From assembly GCF_900101745.1 (NCBI RefSeq), contig NZ_FNAD01000013.1, positions 62,001-126,000 on the forward strand: a stretch of DNA of 64,000 nt, given 5' to 3'. Origin of the DNA: Glycomyces harbinensis (GTDB lineage Bacteria > Actinomycetota > Actinomycetes > Mycobacteriales > Micromonosporaceae). This document shows, in pieces, positions 16,326-25,856 of this stretch (its first letter is position 1; each line of letters starts with the position of its first letter). Both the position numbers and the translations under genes were made by a program. The notes beneath the pieces were generated by a model. It did no database searches, had not been told where the DNA came from, and was given only the letters and a program-made list of their open reading frames with translations.

Positions 16326-17212
16326 TGCGCACCCGCCGCCGCCTCAGCCCCGCCCGCGCCGCCGCATGGACCTACCTGGCGCTCATCATCTTCGTGACCG
16401 TCTTCCCCTTCTACTGGATCCTGCGCACCGCCCTGTCGGACAACTTCGCGCTCATGGCCGAACCGTCCTCAGTCCTCCCCGTCGACTTCACCCTCGGCGC
16501 CTTCGAACGCGTCCTCGGCCTCGCCACCCCCGAGGAATCCCTCGCCGCCGGCGGCTCGGGCGCCTCCCTCGAACTGGGCCCCTACCTCGTCAACTCCATC
16601 GTCTACGCCACCGTCTCGACCGCGCTCATCGTCTTCTTCTCCACCATCGCCGCCTACGCCTTCGCCCGCCTCCAATGGCGCGGACGCGACCTCGTCTTCA
16701 GCCTCTTCCTCAGCGCCCTCATGGTTCCCGGCATCCTCACCCTCCTGCCCAACTTCGTCCTCGTCAAAGAACTCGGCCTGCTCAACACCTTCGCGGGCAT
16801 GATCCTCCCCGGCGCCCTGTTCTCGGCGTTCAACATCTTCTTCCTGCGCCAGTTCATGCTCGGCCTCTCCACCGAGACCGAAGAGGCCGCGCTCCTCGAC
16901 GGCGCCGGACGCCTGCGCGTCCTGTTCCGCATCACCCTCCCCATGTCGAGCGGACCCGTCATCACCCTCTCCATCCTGGGCTTCATCGGCATGTGGAACG
17001 ACTACTTCTGGCCCCTCCTGGTCACCTCCGACGAGACGGTCCAACCGCTCACCCTCGCCCTCGCCGTCTTCAAGCAGTCCTCCCCGCAGTCCCAACCCGA
17101 CTGGGCCGGACTCATGGCCGCGACCCTCGTAGCCGCCCTCCCGATGCTGGTGCTGTTCATGGTGTTCGGCCGCCGCATCGTCAACTCGATCGGATTCACG
17201 GGCCTGAAATGA
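16325..17212 (+). CDS. Sugar ABC transporter permease, MalG type
   Basis: A 295-aa second permease of the pair. The N-terminal helix [22 protein letters not shown] and the EAA loop [21 protein letters not shown] are diagnostic. The start codon shares its A with the previous stop (TGATG), and its stop overlaps the GH95 start (ATGA), so the three genes are translationally coupled. An insert between helices 1 and 2 (about residues 45-80) makes the periplasmic loop a little longer than usual. Confidence 0.92.
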   Translation: MRTRRRLSPARAAAWTYLALIIFVTVFPFYWILRTALSDNFALMAEPSSVLPVDFTLGAFERVLGLATPEESLAAGGSGASLELGPYLVNSIVYATVSTALIVFFSTIAAYAFARLQWRGRDLVFSLFLSALMVPGILTLLPNFVLVKELGLLNTFAGMILPGALFSAFNIFFLRQFMLGLSTETEEAALLDGAGRLRVLFRITLPMSSGPVITLSILGFIGMWNDYFWPLLVTSDETVQPLTLALAVFKQSSPQSQPDWAGLMAATLVAALPMLVLFMVFGRRIVNSIGFTGLK

Positions 17213-19620
17213 CCACTGCGACACTGCGACTCGCCTGGAACGACCCCGCCGCGACCTGGGAGGAGGCCCTCCCGCTCGGCAACGGCCGCATCGGCGCCAT
17301 GGCCTTCGGCGGCCCCGCCGCCCGCTACCAGGTCAACGACGCCACCGTCTGGTCCGGCACCCCCGACGGCCCCGCCCGCGAACTCGCCCGCCTGCGCGAA
17401 ACCGGAGCCGGGCCCCAGCGCCTCGCCGACGTGCGCGCCGCGCTGGCGGCCGGCGACCGCGACGAGGCCGAGCGGCTGCTCATGGCCTTCGAGGGTCCCT
17501 ACACGCAGGAGTTCCTGCCGCTCGCCGACCTCACCGTCGACCTCGACGGGGCCGCGACCGCACCGGGCCGACCGGCCCGCGTGCTCGACCTCGACCGGGC
17601 CGTCCTCGACGAGCACCTGATCGTCGCCGGCGTCCCGGTGCGCCGCCGCTCCTGGGTCTCGCGCCCGGCGAACGCGCTCCTGGTCGAGATCACCGCCGAG
17701 GGGCCGGTCCTCAACGCCCGCATCGGACTCGCGACCCCGCTGCGCGAGCACGGCCGCCGCTCGGGCGAAGGCGCCATCGGCATCGGCGTCGTCGTCCCGG
17801 TCGACGGCGCCCCGCTCCACGAGACCTCGGTCCCCGCCCACCGCTACGCCGACGACATCGACGGCCCCTACGCGGCGGCCGCCGTCGCGGTCCACACCGA
17901 CGGCGACTTCGACTGCGACGCCATGGAAGTCACCGGCGCCTCCCGCATCCTCATCGCACTGTCCACCGCCTCCCGTGCCGAGACCTGGATCGAGCGCCCC
18001 GCGGACGGCTGGGCCGCCGACACCCGCGAGCGGATCACCGACCGCGCCCGGTCCCGGGCCGCCGGCGCCGCCTCGACCGACACCGCCGCGCTGCTCGCCG
18101 AACACCGGGCCGACCGCGACCGCCTCACCCACGCCCGCTTCGCGATCGGCGGCCGGCGCGAAGGACTCTGGAACGTCGCCGACGACCTCCTCGGCGGCGA
18201 CGACGAAGCCCTCAAGGCCACCGTCGCCGCCGAATGGGGCCGGTACCTGCTGGCCTCCTCCTCCCGCGAGGGCGGGTCCGCCGCGAACCTCCAGGGCATC
18301 TGGAACGACCAGACGCGCCCCGCCTGGTCCTCGAACTACACGATCAACATCAACACCCAGATGAACTACTGGGCCGCGGGCCCCCTCGGCCTCGACGACC
18401 CCTTCGAACCGCTCATCGCCCTGGTCGAACGCATCGCCCGCAACGGCACCGAAGCCGCACACGACCTCTACGGCGCCCGCGGCTGGGTCGCCCACCACAA
18501 CAGCGACCTGTGGGGCTGGCCCCTGCCGGTGGGCATGGGCCACGGCGCCCCGAGCTGGGCGATCTGGATGATGGGCGGCGTGTGGCTGTGCCACAGCCTC
18601 TGGGACCGCTACGCGTTCGCCGCCGACGAGGAGCTGCTGCGCAGCCGCATCTGGCCGCTCCTGCGCGGCGCCGCCGCGTTCTGCCTCGACTGGCTCGTGG
18701 AGGACGAGGACGGCCGCCTCGCCACCTCGCCGTCCACGTCCCCGGAGAACCACTACGTCGCCGCCGACGGCCGGCCCGCGTCCCTCGGCCTCACCGCCAC
18801 CATGGACCTCGCGCTCATCCGGTCCCTCTTCGAGCGTTCCCTGCTCGCCATCGACGCCCTCGGCGCGCACGACCCGCTCCGCGACGAGATCACCGCCGCG
18901 CTCGACCGCCTCGCGCCCTTGGCGGTCGGCGCCGACGGCCGCCTGCGCGAATGGTCGGCCGACGTGCGGGACGGCGAACCGGCCCACCGCCACCTCTCGC
19001 CGCTCGTGGCCCTCTATCCGCTCGACCTGATCTCGCCCGACCGCAACCCCGACCTCGCCGAGGGCGCCCGCCGCTTCATGGACGCCCGCGGACCGGGCGC
19101 CATGGGCTGGTCCTGGGCCTGGAAGATCCTCATGCGCGCCAGGCTCGGCGACGCCGAGACCGCCCGCGAACTCCTCGAAGAGGCGCTTGCGCCCTTCGCC
19201 GGCGACGCCCTCCGGCACGGCCCGGTCGACGGCTCCGAATGGGGCGGCCTCCTGCCCAACCTCTTCAGCACCCACCCGCCGTTCCAGATCGACGGCAACT
19301 ACGGCTTCACCGTCGCCGTCGCCGAAATGCTCCTCCAGAGCCATCTCGGCTCGATCGACCTCCTGCCCGCGCTCCCCGAAGCCTGGGACACCGGCTCGTT
19401 CACGGGCCTGCGCGCCCGAGGCGGCACCGCCGTCGACGCCGCCTGGTCCTCCGGGCGCCTCGTCTCGGCGGCCCTGCGCGACCTCACCGGCAACGACCGG
19501 GACGTCGTCGTCCGCTACGGCGGCAACGCCCGCACGGTCCGCGTGCCCGCGGGGGAGCGGATCGCCCTCGCACCCCTGTTCATGGAGCGGAAGCCTTCAG
19601 GAGCAGCGGATGCACGGTGA
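17209..19620 (+). CDS. GH95 family hydrolase (alpha-L-fucosidase or alpha-L-galactosidase)
   Basis: An 803-aa protein of the GH95 inverting family. The N-terminal beta domain carries [19 protein letters not shown] and [10 protein letters not shown]. The (alpha/alpha)6 barrel follows, with [16 protein letters not shown] and the HHNSDLWG block that frames the active site, and a C-terminal region with [17 protein letters not shown]. There is no signal peptide. Characterised members cleave alpha-1,2-linked L-fucose or L-galactose, for example from xyloglucan; which one applies here is not decidable from sequence. It is coupled to the permease upstream and overlaps the deacetylase start by 11 bp. 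Confidence 0.93.
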   Translation: MTTATLRLAWNDPAATWEEALPLGNGRIGAMAFGGPAARYQVNDATVWSGTPDGPARELARLRETGAGPQRLADVRAALAAGDRDEAERLLMAFEGPYTQEFLPLADLTVDLDGAATAPGRPARVLDLDRAVLDEHLIVAGVPVRRRSWVSRPANALLVEITAEGPVLNARIGLATPLREHGRRSGEGAIGIGVVVPVDGAPLHETSVPAHRYADDIDGPYAAAAVAVHTDGDFDCDAMEVTGASRILIALSTASRAETWIERPADGWAADTRERITDRARSRAAGAASTDTAALLAEHRADRDRLTHARFAIGGRREGLWNVADDLLGGDDEALKATVAAEWGRYLLASSSREGGSAANLQGIWNDQTRPAWSSNYTININTQMNYWAAGPLGLDDPFEPLIALVERIARNGTEAAHDLYGARGWVAHHNSDLWGWPLPVGMGHGAPSWAIWMMGGVWLCHSLWDRYAFAADEELLRSRIWPLLRGAAAFCLDWLVEDEDGRLATSPSTSPENHYVAADGRPASLGLTATMDLALIRSLFERSLLAIDALGAHDPLRDEITAALDRLAPLAVGADGRLREWSADVRDGEPAHRHLSPLVALYPLDLISPDRNPDLAEGARRFMDARGPGAMGWSWAWKILMRARLGDAETARELLEEALAPFAGDALRHGPVDGSEWGGLLPNLFSTHPPFQIDGNYGFTVAVAEMLLQSHLGSIDLLPALPEAWDTGSFTGLRARGGTAVDAAWSSGRLVSAALRDLTGNDRDVVVRYGGNARTVRVPAGERIALAPLFMERKPSGAADAR

Positions 19621-20614
19621 GACCGACCTGCCCCGGACGCCCACGACGCAGACCGAACCCGGCGACTTCGACGATTTCTGGCAGGCGACCGTGGCCGAGG
19701 CCCGGACGTTCGACCTCGGCGTCACCGTCGAACCGGTCCCCACCCGACTCACCGCACTCGACGTCTTCGACGTGTCCTTCCGCGGCTGCGGCGGCGATGC
19801 CGTCCGCGCCTGGCTGCGCCTCCCGAAGCACCGGACCGGTCCGCTGCCGGGCCTCGTCCAGTTCTTCGGCTACGGCAACGGCCGCGGGCACGCCCTGCGC
19901 GACCTGCGCTGGGCCGCAGCCGGATACGCCCACCTCGCGGTCGACGCGCGCGGCCAGGGCCACGGGGACACCCCTGACAACACTGTGGACGGACCGTCGG
20001 CGGGCGGGTTCCTCACCCGGGGCATCGCCTCGCCCGAGACGTACTACTACCGGCGCGTCTACACCGACGCCGTGCGGGCCGTCGAGGCGCTCCGCTCGCT
20101 GGAGGCGGTGGACCCGGCCCGCGTCGGCGCCGTCGGCGCGAGCCAGGGCGGCGGCATCGCCCTCGCCGTCGCCGGACTCGTGCCCGACCTCGCTGCCCTG
20201 ATCGTCCAGGCCCCGTTCCTGTGCGAGCTCGACCGCGCCGCCGGCCTGAGCCGCGAGCACCCGTACGCCCTGCTCGCCGAGCACTTCGCGACCCGGCGGC
20301 TCGAAGCGCCCGCCGCGCTCGCGACGCTCCGGTACTTCGACGGCGTCAACCACGCCAAGCGGGCCCGCGCGCCCGCCCTGCTGAGCACCGGACTGGCAGA
20401 CGGGATCGCCCCGCCCGCCACCGTGCTCCCGGCCTTCACCGCCTACGCCGGACCGAAGCGCATCGCCCTGTGGCCCTACAACGGCCACGAGGCCGGCGGC
20501 GACCTCGACGAGGAGAACGCCCTCGAGTTCGCCGCGCAAGTCCTCCAACCCCGCCCCGAATCCACTGACGCACCACAGGGGAGCGCCCTCCGCGCCGCCC
20601 CGCACCCGAAGTGA
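19610..20614 (+). CDS. CE7-type acetyl xylan esterase / cephalosporin-C deacetylase family
   Basis: A 334-aa alpha/beta hydrolase of the AXE1 family, deacetylating short oligosaccharides. The [13 protein letters not shown] loop, the nucleophile elbow GASQGGG (Ser178), an acid region [11 protein letters not shown] and His293 in NGHEAGG are all in the family order. No signal peptide is present, consistent with intracellular deacetylation after import. The start lies inside the end of the GH95 gene with GGAG upstream. The operon therefore contributes one deacetylase and the divergent operon another (SGNH), pointing to a heavily acetylated substrate. Confidence 0.9.
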   Translation: MHGETDLPRTPTTQTEPGDFDDFWQATVAEARTFDLGVTVEPVPTRLTALDVFDVSFRGCGGDAVRAWLRLPKHRTGPLPGLVQFFGYGNGRGHALRDLRWAAAGYAHLAVDARGQGHGDTPDNTVDGPSAGGFLTRGIASPETYYYRRVYTDAVRAVEALRSLEAVDPARVGAVGASQGGGIALAVAGLVPDLAALIVQAPFLCELDRAAGLSREHPYALLAEHFATRRLEAPAALATLRYFDGVNHAKRARAPALLSTGLADGIAPPATVLPAFTAYAGPKRIALWPYNGHEAGGDLDEENALEFAAQVLQPRPESTDAPQGSALRAAPHPK

Positions 20615-20621
20615 GGAACCC

Positions 20622-21959
20622 ATGAGAAAGCACCACGCCATCGCGGCCGTGGCCGCCGTCGGCATCGCCGCGGCCGGACTGACCGCCTGCTCCGCCGACG
20701 GCTCGGATGACGGCACCGTCACCGTCAACTGGTGGACCTGGGACGAGCGCGCCGCCGCCGCTTACGCCGAATGCGTGCCCGGCTTCGAGGACGCCAACCC
20801 CGGCGTGAAGGTCGAGATCTCCCACTACGCGGTGGACGACTACTTCACCAAGCTCACCGCCGGATTCGTCGCCGGCACCGCGCCCGACGCGTTCCAGAAC
20901 AGCGTCCCGCTCCTGGGCGCCTACGCCGAGCAGGGCCAGATCATGCCCCTGGACGAACTCATCGACGAGTCCGGCTACGACCTGTCGGTCTTCGACGTCG
21001 GCGTCGAGTCCTGGCAGTACACCGACGGGCAGCAGTACGGCATCCCGCTCGACTGGGCCGGCGCGGCGATCTACTTCAACCAGGACATGGTCGCCGACGC
21101 GGGACTCACTCCCGAGGACATCACCACGATGACCTGGAACCCCGACGACGGCGGGACCTTCGACGACGTCGTCGCCCGCCTCACCGTGGACGCGAGCGGC
21201 GTCCGCGGCGACGAGCCCGGCTTCGACCCCGAGAACGTCGAGACCTACGGCATCAACAGCATCGCCTCGGGCGACTTCAACGGCCAGACCACCTGGAACC
21301 CGTTCGTGTCGACCCTCGGCTGGCGCCTCGGGGGCGAGGACGCGGCCTGGCCGACCGAGATCCCCTACGACGACCCGGAATTCGCGCAGACGCTCGACTA
21401 CCTGCGCGGCCTCGCCGACCGGGGCCTGACCCCCGGGTTCGGCGAGTTCACCGTCTCCTCCGCCGAGATGATCGGCTCCGGCTCGGTCGCCATGGTCCAG
21501 GGCGGCACCTGGGACTCGTCCTCGATCACGCAGATCCCCGACGTCCCCGTCGGCATCGCGCCCACCGTCGAAGGCCCCGAGGGCCGGATGATGATCTCCA
21601 ACTCCAACGCCAACAACGTCTTCGTCGGCACGCAGCACGTGGACGAGACCTGGGACTGGGTGACCTGGATGGGCACTGTGGAGTGCCAGACGACCGCCGG
21701 CGCCGGCGCCGTCTTCCTGCCCTCCATCGCCGAAGCCCTCCAGTCGACCGTGGAGACCCAGGCGGCCGAAGGCCTCGACCTCTCCACGTTCATCCAGGCC
21801 CTCGAAGGCGGCGAGCTGTACCCGGCGCCGCCGACCGCCAACGGCCAGGAGATCGTCGACACGATCACCCCGCTGTTCGAGGCCTACTTCTCCGGCGAGC
21901 GCGACGAGGAGGTCTTCGCCGAGATGACCACGCTGACCCAGGACATCCTGGCACCCTAG
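20622..21959 (+). CDS. Sugar-binding lipoprotein of the GH95 operon
   Basis: A 445-aa family 1 solute-binding protein. The lipoprotein signal ends in the lipobox LTAC (Cys22). The VNWWTWDERAAAAYAECVPGFEDANPGVKVE start and NAFQNSVPLL-type hinge region are typical of oligosaccharide binders. The ATG has GAGGAA close upstream and lies 7 bp after the deacetylase. It is the last gene of the operon and ends just before a strong hairpin. Together with the permeases at 15366-17212 it forms the importer. Confidence 0.93.
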   Translation: MRKHHAIAAVAAVGIAAAGLTACSADGSDDGTVTVNWWTWDERAAAAYAECVPGFEDANPGVKVEISHYAVDDYFTKLTAGFVAGTAPDAFQNSVPLLGAYAEQGQIMPLDELIDESGYDLSVFDVGVESWQYTDGQQYGIPLDWAGAAIYFNQDMVADAGLTPEDITTMTWNPDDGGTFDDVVARLTVDASGVRGDEPGFDPENVETYGINSIASGDFNGQTTWNPFVSTLGWRLGGEDAAWPTEIPYDDPEFAQTLDYLRGLADRGLTPGFGEFTVSSAEMIGSGSVAMVQGGTWDSSSITQIPDVPVGIAPTVEGPEGRMMISNSNANNVFVGTQHVDETWDWVTWMGTVECQTTAGAGAVFLPSIAEALQSTVETQAAEGLDLSTFIQALEGGELYPAPPTANGQEIVDTITPLFEAYFSGERDEEVFAEMTTLTQDILAP

Positions 21960-21973
21960 GGGCTGTTGAAGAA

Positions 21974-22007
21974 CCGCGGACGGCGTTCACCCGGGCGCCG
22001 TCCGCGG
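21974..22007 (+). terminator. Hairpin terminator after the binding-protein gene
   Basis: A perfect 12-bp stem (CCGCGGACGGCG / CGCCGTCCGCGG) with a 10-nt loop, starting 14 nt after the stop. Confidence 0.85.
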
Positions 22008-22040
22008 TCCGCTACCGTATGGACGAATCGAAGGAGTCCG

Positions 22041-23207
22041 ATGCACGATGAGACGGCCGAACGGGTCGCACTGCTCCGCACCGCTTCAGGCGCGGCCTCG
22101 CAGGTGTTCACCACGCTCCTGACGCGGAGTCCGATCAGCCGCATCGACGTCGCGAAGCTCACCGGCCTCTCGCAGGCCGCCGTCACCAAGGCGGTGAACC
22201 CGCTGGTCGCCGCCGGGCTCGTGGACGACCGCCTCCAGGCCGCGCGCGACGGCCAGCCCGGACGCCCCGCGAGCCCGATCGCCGTCATTCCCGAGGCCCT
22301 GCTCGCCATCGGCGTCAAGGTGAACGTGGACGAGATCATCGCCGTCGCCACCGACCTGCGGACGCGGGTGCTCGCCAGCGAGCGCGCGCCGCTGACCGCC
22401 CGCGACCCCGGCACCGTGGTCGACGCGGTCGCGGCCATCTGCGCCCGGCTCGAAACGTCACTCGGCGACGCCGCCGGGCGCCTCGTGCGGATCGGCGTGT
22501 CCGTCTCCGGCGACGTGGACGCCGCCGCCGGGGTCGTCCGCGAATCCGGCATCATGGCCTGGACCGGCGTCGACCTCGGCGACCGCCTGCGCGAACGCCT
22601 CGACGTCCCGGTCCTGATCGAGAACGACGTCCGCGCCCTCACCATCGGCGAGCACTGGTTCGGCGTCGGCGTCGGCACCGCGTCGTTCGCGATCGTGACC
22701 ATCGGCCGCGGCATCGGCTCGGGACTGCACGTCAACGGCGAGGTCGTCGAAGGCGCCTTCGGCGTGGCGGGCGAGATCGGGCACCTGCCCCTGGCCGCGC
22801 CCGACCGGATCTGCGCGTGCGGGCGACGCGGCTGCGTCGAGGCCGTCGCGGGCGCCTCGGCCATCGCGCGGGCCGTCTCCGAGGCCCACGGCCGCCCGGT
22901 CGCGATCGACGAGGCGGCCCGGCTCGCCCACGAGGGCGACGCCGCCGCGACCGCCGCGTTCCGCGAGGCCGCCGCGATCATCGGCACCGCGATCGCGAGC
23001 CTGGTCAACCTCGCCGGACCCGAACTGGTCATCATCGGCGGCGAGGGCGTCTCGAACTTCGACCTGTTCGACGCGAGCCTGCGCGCCGCGTTCGCCGAGC
23101 ACGCCTTCGGCGCCGCGGGCCGGTGCCGGATCGTGGTGCGCCCCCACACCTTCGAGGACTGGGCGCGCGGCGCCGCCGCGGCCGCCATCCGCGTCCTGGT
23201 GCGCTGA
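22041..23207 (+). CDS. ROK-family transcriptional regulator
   Basis: A 388-aa regulator with an N-terminal winged helix (PISRIDVAKLTGLSQAAVTKAVNPLVAAGLV) and a ROK sugar-sensing domain. The ROK zinc site is intact (CACGRRGCVEAV) and the ATP/sugar motifs (ENDVRALTIGEHWFG, GEIGHLPL) are present. The ATG at 22041 has GAAGGAG 5 nt upstream; starting upstream would translate the terminator hairpin. A TACCGT hexamer at 22013-22018 may be its -10. By position it probably controls the divergent GH36/permease operons; the effector is unknown. Confidence 0.92.
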   Translation: MHDETAERVALLRTASGAASQVFTTLLTRSPISRIDVAKLTGLSQAAVTKAVNPLVAAGLVDDRLQAARDGQPGRPASPIAVIPEALLAIGVKVNVDEIIAVATDLRTRVLASERAPLTARDPGTVVDAVAAICARLETSLGDAAGRLVRIGVSVSGDVDAAAGVVRESGIMAWTGVDLGDRLRERLDVPVLIENDVRALTIGEHWFGVGVGTASFAIVTIGRGIGSGLHVNGEVVEGAFGVAGEIGHLPLAAPDRICACGRRGCVEAVAGASAIARAVSEAHGRPVAIDEAARLAHEGDAAATAAFREAAAIIGTAIASLVNLAGPELVIIGGEGVSNFDLFDASLRAAFAEHAFGAAGRCRIVVRPHTFEDWARGAAAAAIRVLVR

Positions 23208-23222
23208 CCCGAAAAGTCGGTA

Positions 23223-23251
23223 TTGACGGCACTCGATGAGTCATGGCATAC
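23223..23251 (+). promoter_or_regulatory. Promoter of the second LacI gene
   Basis: TTGACG (23223-23228), 17 bp, GCATAC (23246-23251). The transcription start would fall just before the tandem operator at 23265-23288. Confidence 0.6.
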
Positions 23252-23264
23252 TCACCGGCAAGCT

Positions 23265-23288
23265 GACAACGTTGTCGACAACGTGGTC
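23265..23288. promoter_or_regulatory. Tandem 12-bp palindromic operators
   Basis: GACAACGTTGTC (23265-23276, perfect palindrome) is followed without a gap by GACAACGTGGTC (one mismatch). Both are centred on CG as LacI-family sites are. They lie about 15-35 bp downstream of the -10, so binding would block elongation: probable autoregulation of the LacI gene at 23316. Confidence 0.75.
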
Positions 23289-23315
23289 ATCGCCCCTCAG
23301 CGACGAGGAGACGCC

Positions 23316-24389
23316 ATGCCGCCGGTCCCGAACCCGCCAGGCGACGGCTCGATGCGCGCCCCCACGATCAAAGACGTGGCCGAACTCGCCGGCGTCGGGT
23401 TCAAGACCGTCTCGCGCGTCCTCAACGACGAACCGAACGTGCGGCCCGAGACCCGCGAGCGGATACTCGCCGCCGTCGCCGAACTCGGCTACCGGCGCAA
23501 CTCGATCGCCAGCAGCATCCGCCGCCGCGACCAGCGCACCTCCTCGATCGGCCTCATCGTCGAAGATCTCGCGAACCCCTTCGCCTCCAGCCTGACCCGC
23601 GCCGTCCAGGACTACGCGCTTGAACGCCAGCACCTGGTCCTGGTCGGCTCCAGCGACGGCGTCCCCGAACGCGAAAGCGACCTGGTCGCCGAGTTCTCCG
23701 CACGCCGCGTCGACGGACTCATCCTGGTGCCCAACGGCACCGACCAGTCCTATCTGGAGATCGAACGCGCCCACGGCATCCCCGTCGTGTTCGTCGACCG
23801 CCCCGGCCGAGGGATCGAGGCCGACACCGTCATCTCCGAGAACGCGCTCGGCGTCGCCGAAGCCGTCCGCCACCTCGCCGCCTTCGGCCACACCAGGATC
23901 GCCTTCCTCGGCGACCTCCCGACCATCCACACCACCGAACGGCGGCTCGCGGGATTCCGCACCGCCATGGCCGAACTCGGCACCGGCCCCGACCCGCGCC
24001 ACGTCCGCACCGGCCTGCGCGACGGCGACCGGGCCTACCGGGCGGCCGTGGAACTCTTCGGCCTCGACCCCGCCCCGACCGCGCTGATCTGCGGCAACAA
24101 CCTCATCACCATCGGCGCGGTCCACGCCCTCCAGCACCTGGGCCTGCGCGACCGCGTCGCCTTCATCGCCTTCGACGACCTGGAACTGGCCGACCTGCTC
24201 CGCCCCGCGCTCACCGTCATCGCGCAGGACACCGCCGCCATCGGCACCAGCGCCGCCCGCGCCCTGTTCGAGCGGCTCCAAGACCCCGCGGCGCCCTACC
24301 GCCGCATCTCGCTCCCCGTCCGCCTCATTCCGCGGTCCTCCGGCGAGATCCGCGCATCCGACCCTCCCGAACCGCGCACCGGCGACTGA
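23316..24389 (+). CDS. LacI-family transcriptional repressor
   Basis: A 357-aa regulator. The helix-turn-helix is PTIKDVAELAGVGFKTVSRVLND with hinge IASSIRRRDQRTSSIGLIVED; the effector domain shows VDGLILVPNGTD and IAFDDLELADLL. The ATG at 23316 has GAGGAG 5 nt before it. An upstream in-frame start would read through the tandem operator. It is followed by the polyol operon in the same direction after 106 bp, so it may control that operon as well as itself, but no copy of its operator was found before 24496. Confidence 0.93.
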   Translation: MPPVPNPPGDGSMRAPTIKDVAELAGVGFKTVSRVLNDEPNVRPETRERILAAVAELGYRRNSIASSIRRRDQRTSSIGLIVEDLANPFASSLTRAVQDYALERQHLVLVGSSDGVPERESDLVAEFSARRVDGLILVPNGTDQSYLEIERAHGIPVVFVDRPGRGIEADTVISENALGVAEAVRHLAAFGHTRIAFLGDLPTIHTTERRLAGFRTAMAELGTGPDPRHVRTGLRDGDRAYRAAVELFGLDPAPTALICGNNLITIGAVHALQHLGLRDRVAFIAFDDLELADLLRPALTVIAQDTAAIGTSAARALFERLQDPAAPYRRISLPVRLIPRSSGEIRASDPPEPRTGD

Positions 24390-24424
24390 CCTCGCGCTGC
24401 GCCCTTACCCGGCACCACAACCAC

Positions 24425-24448
24425 ATATTCAGGCATTTGCCCATATGA
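24425..24448. promoter_or_regulatory. Possible operator upstream of the polyol operon
   Basis: An AT-rich dyad, CATAT...ATATG, with CATATTCAGG on the left and CCCATATG on the right, lies about 50 bp before the first operon gene. No consensus -35/-10 pair is visible. Low confidence. Confidence 0.3.
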
Positions 24449-24495
24449 GTCAAAGGCGCCTCGCGACCGAGAGCGTCGAGGACAAGGAGGTCCCG

Positions 24496-25851
24496 ATGAA
24501 AACCCCTTCGAAATCACGTGCCGCACTCGCGGTCGCGCTGGCGGCGGCGCTGTCCGCCGGCGCGTGCTCCGGCGCCGGAGGCGGCGACGAGGGCGAAGGC
24601 GGATCGATCACCATCGCCACCGTCGCCAACCCCCAGATGCAGGACATCGAGCAGCTCTCCGAGGTCTTCGAGGAGGAGACCGGCATCGACGTGCAGTTCG
24701 TCGTCCTGCCCGAGAACGAGCTGCGCGACAAGGTCACCCAGGACATCGCGACCGGCTCGGGCCAGTACGACATCGTCACGATCGGCACCTACGAGACGCC
24801 GATCTGGGCCGAGAACGGCTGGCTCGCCCCGCTCGACGACTACGCGAGCGACCCGGACTACGACGTCGACGACCTGCTCCCGCCCGTCCGCGAGGCGCTG
24901 ACCTATGAGGACGGACTGTACGCGGTCCCGTTCTACGGCGAGTCCTCGTTCCTCATGTACCGCACCGACCTCTTCGAGGCCGCGGGCGTCACCATGCCCG
25001 CCAACCCGACCTGGCAGGAGGTCGCCGACCTGGCCGCCCAGCTGCACGACCCCGAGAACGACGTCGCGGGGATCTGCCTGCGCGGCCTGGCCGGCTGGGG
25101 CGAGGTCCTCGCGCCGCTGAACACCGTCATCAACACCTTCGGCGGACGCTGGTACGACGAGGACTGGAACGCGCAGCTGACCAGTCCCGAGACCAAGGCC
25201 GCCGTGCAGTTCTATGTGGACCTGGTGAGTCGGTACGGGGAGCCGGGCGCCCCCAACGCCGGGTTCTCGGAGTGCCTGACGGCGACCAGCCAGGGCAACG
25301 CCGCGATGTGGGTCGACGCCACGGTCGCGGCCAGCATCCTGGAGGACCCGAACTCCTCCGACGCCGCGGGCAAGATGGCGTACGTGCCCGCCCCGGTGGT
25401 CGAGACCGACAGCTCGGGCTGGCTCTGGGCGTGGTCGCTGGCGATCCCGGAGAGCTCGCAGAGCAAGGACGCGGCGTGGGAGTTCATGGCCTGGGCGACC
25501 GGCAAGGACTACATGCACCTGGTCGGCGAGGAGCTGGGCTGGACCCGCGTCCCGCCCGGCAGCCGCGCCTCGACCTATGAGATCCCCGAGTACGCCGAGG
25601 CCGCGGCGGCGTTCGCGCCGCAGACCCTGGAGGCCATCGAGGCCGTGGACGTGACGCAGCCGGGCCTGTACGAGCAGAACTGGACCGGCGTCCAGTACAT
25701 CACGATCCCCGAGTTCCAGGATCTCGGAACGAGAGTGGCGCAGGAGATCTCGGCGGCGATCGCGGGCAACCAGACCGTCGACGAGGCGCTGGAGAAGGCC
25801 CAGGGCTACGCGGAAGAGGTCGCCGAAAGCGGCGGCTACAAGGACCAGTGA
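24496..25851 (+). CDS. Polyol-type ABC transporter substrate-binding lipoprotein
   Basis: A 451-aa lipoprotein (lipobox SAGAC, Cys near 24). The block IATVANPQMQDIEQLSEVFEE, the stretch LRDKVTQDIATGSGQYDIVTIGTYETPIWAENGWL and the GLYAVPFYGESSFLMYRTDLF region closely follow the sorbitol/mannitol-binding SmoE family. AAGGAGG lies 5-6 nt before the ATG. Two permeases and a zinc dehydrogenase follow, so the imported ligand is probably a hexitol or pentitol that the dehydrogenase oxidises to a ketose. Confidence 0.92.
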   Translation: MKTPSKSRAALAVALAAALSAGACSGAGGGDEGEGGSITIATVANPQMQDIEQLSEVFEEETGIDVQFVVLPENELRDKVTQDIATGSGQYDIVTIGTYETPIWAENGWLAPLDDYASDPDYDVDDLLPPVREALTYEDGLYAVPFYGESSFLMYRTDLFEAAGVTMPANPTWQEVADLAAQLHDPENDVAGICLRGLAGWGEVLAPLNTVINTFGGRWYDEDWNAQLTSPETKAAVQFYVDLVSRYGEPGAPNAGFSECLTATSQGNAAMWVDATVAASILEDPNSSDAAGKMAYVPAPVVETDSSGWLWAWSLAIPESSQSKDAAWEFMAWATGKDYMHLVGEELGWTRVPPGSRASTYEIPEYAEAAAAFAPQTLEAIEAVDVTQPGLYEQNWTGVQYITIPEFQDLGTRVAQEISAAIAGNQTVDEALEKAQGYAEEVAESGGYKDQ

Positions 25852-25856
25852 GACCG

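Noticed and set aside
21957-21973. GGGGCTGTTGAAGAA resembling an IS terminus
   Set aside because: No inverted partner; it is followed directly by an ordinary terminator hairpin.
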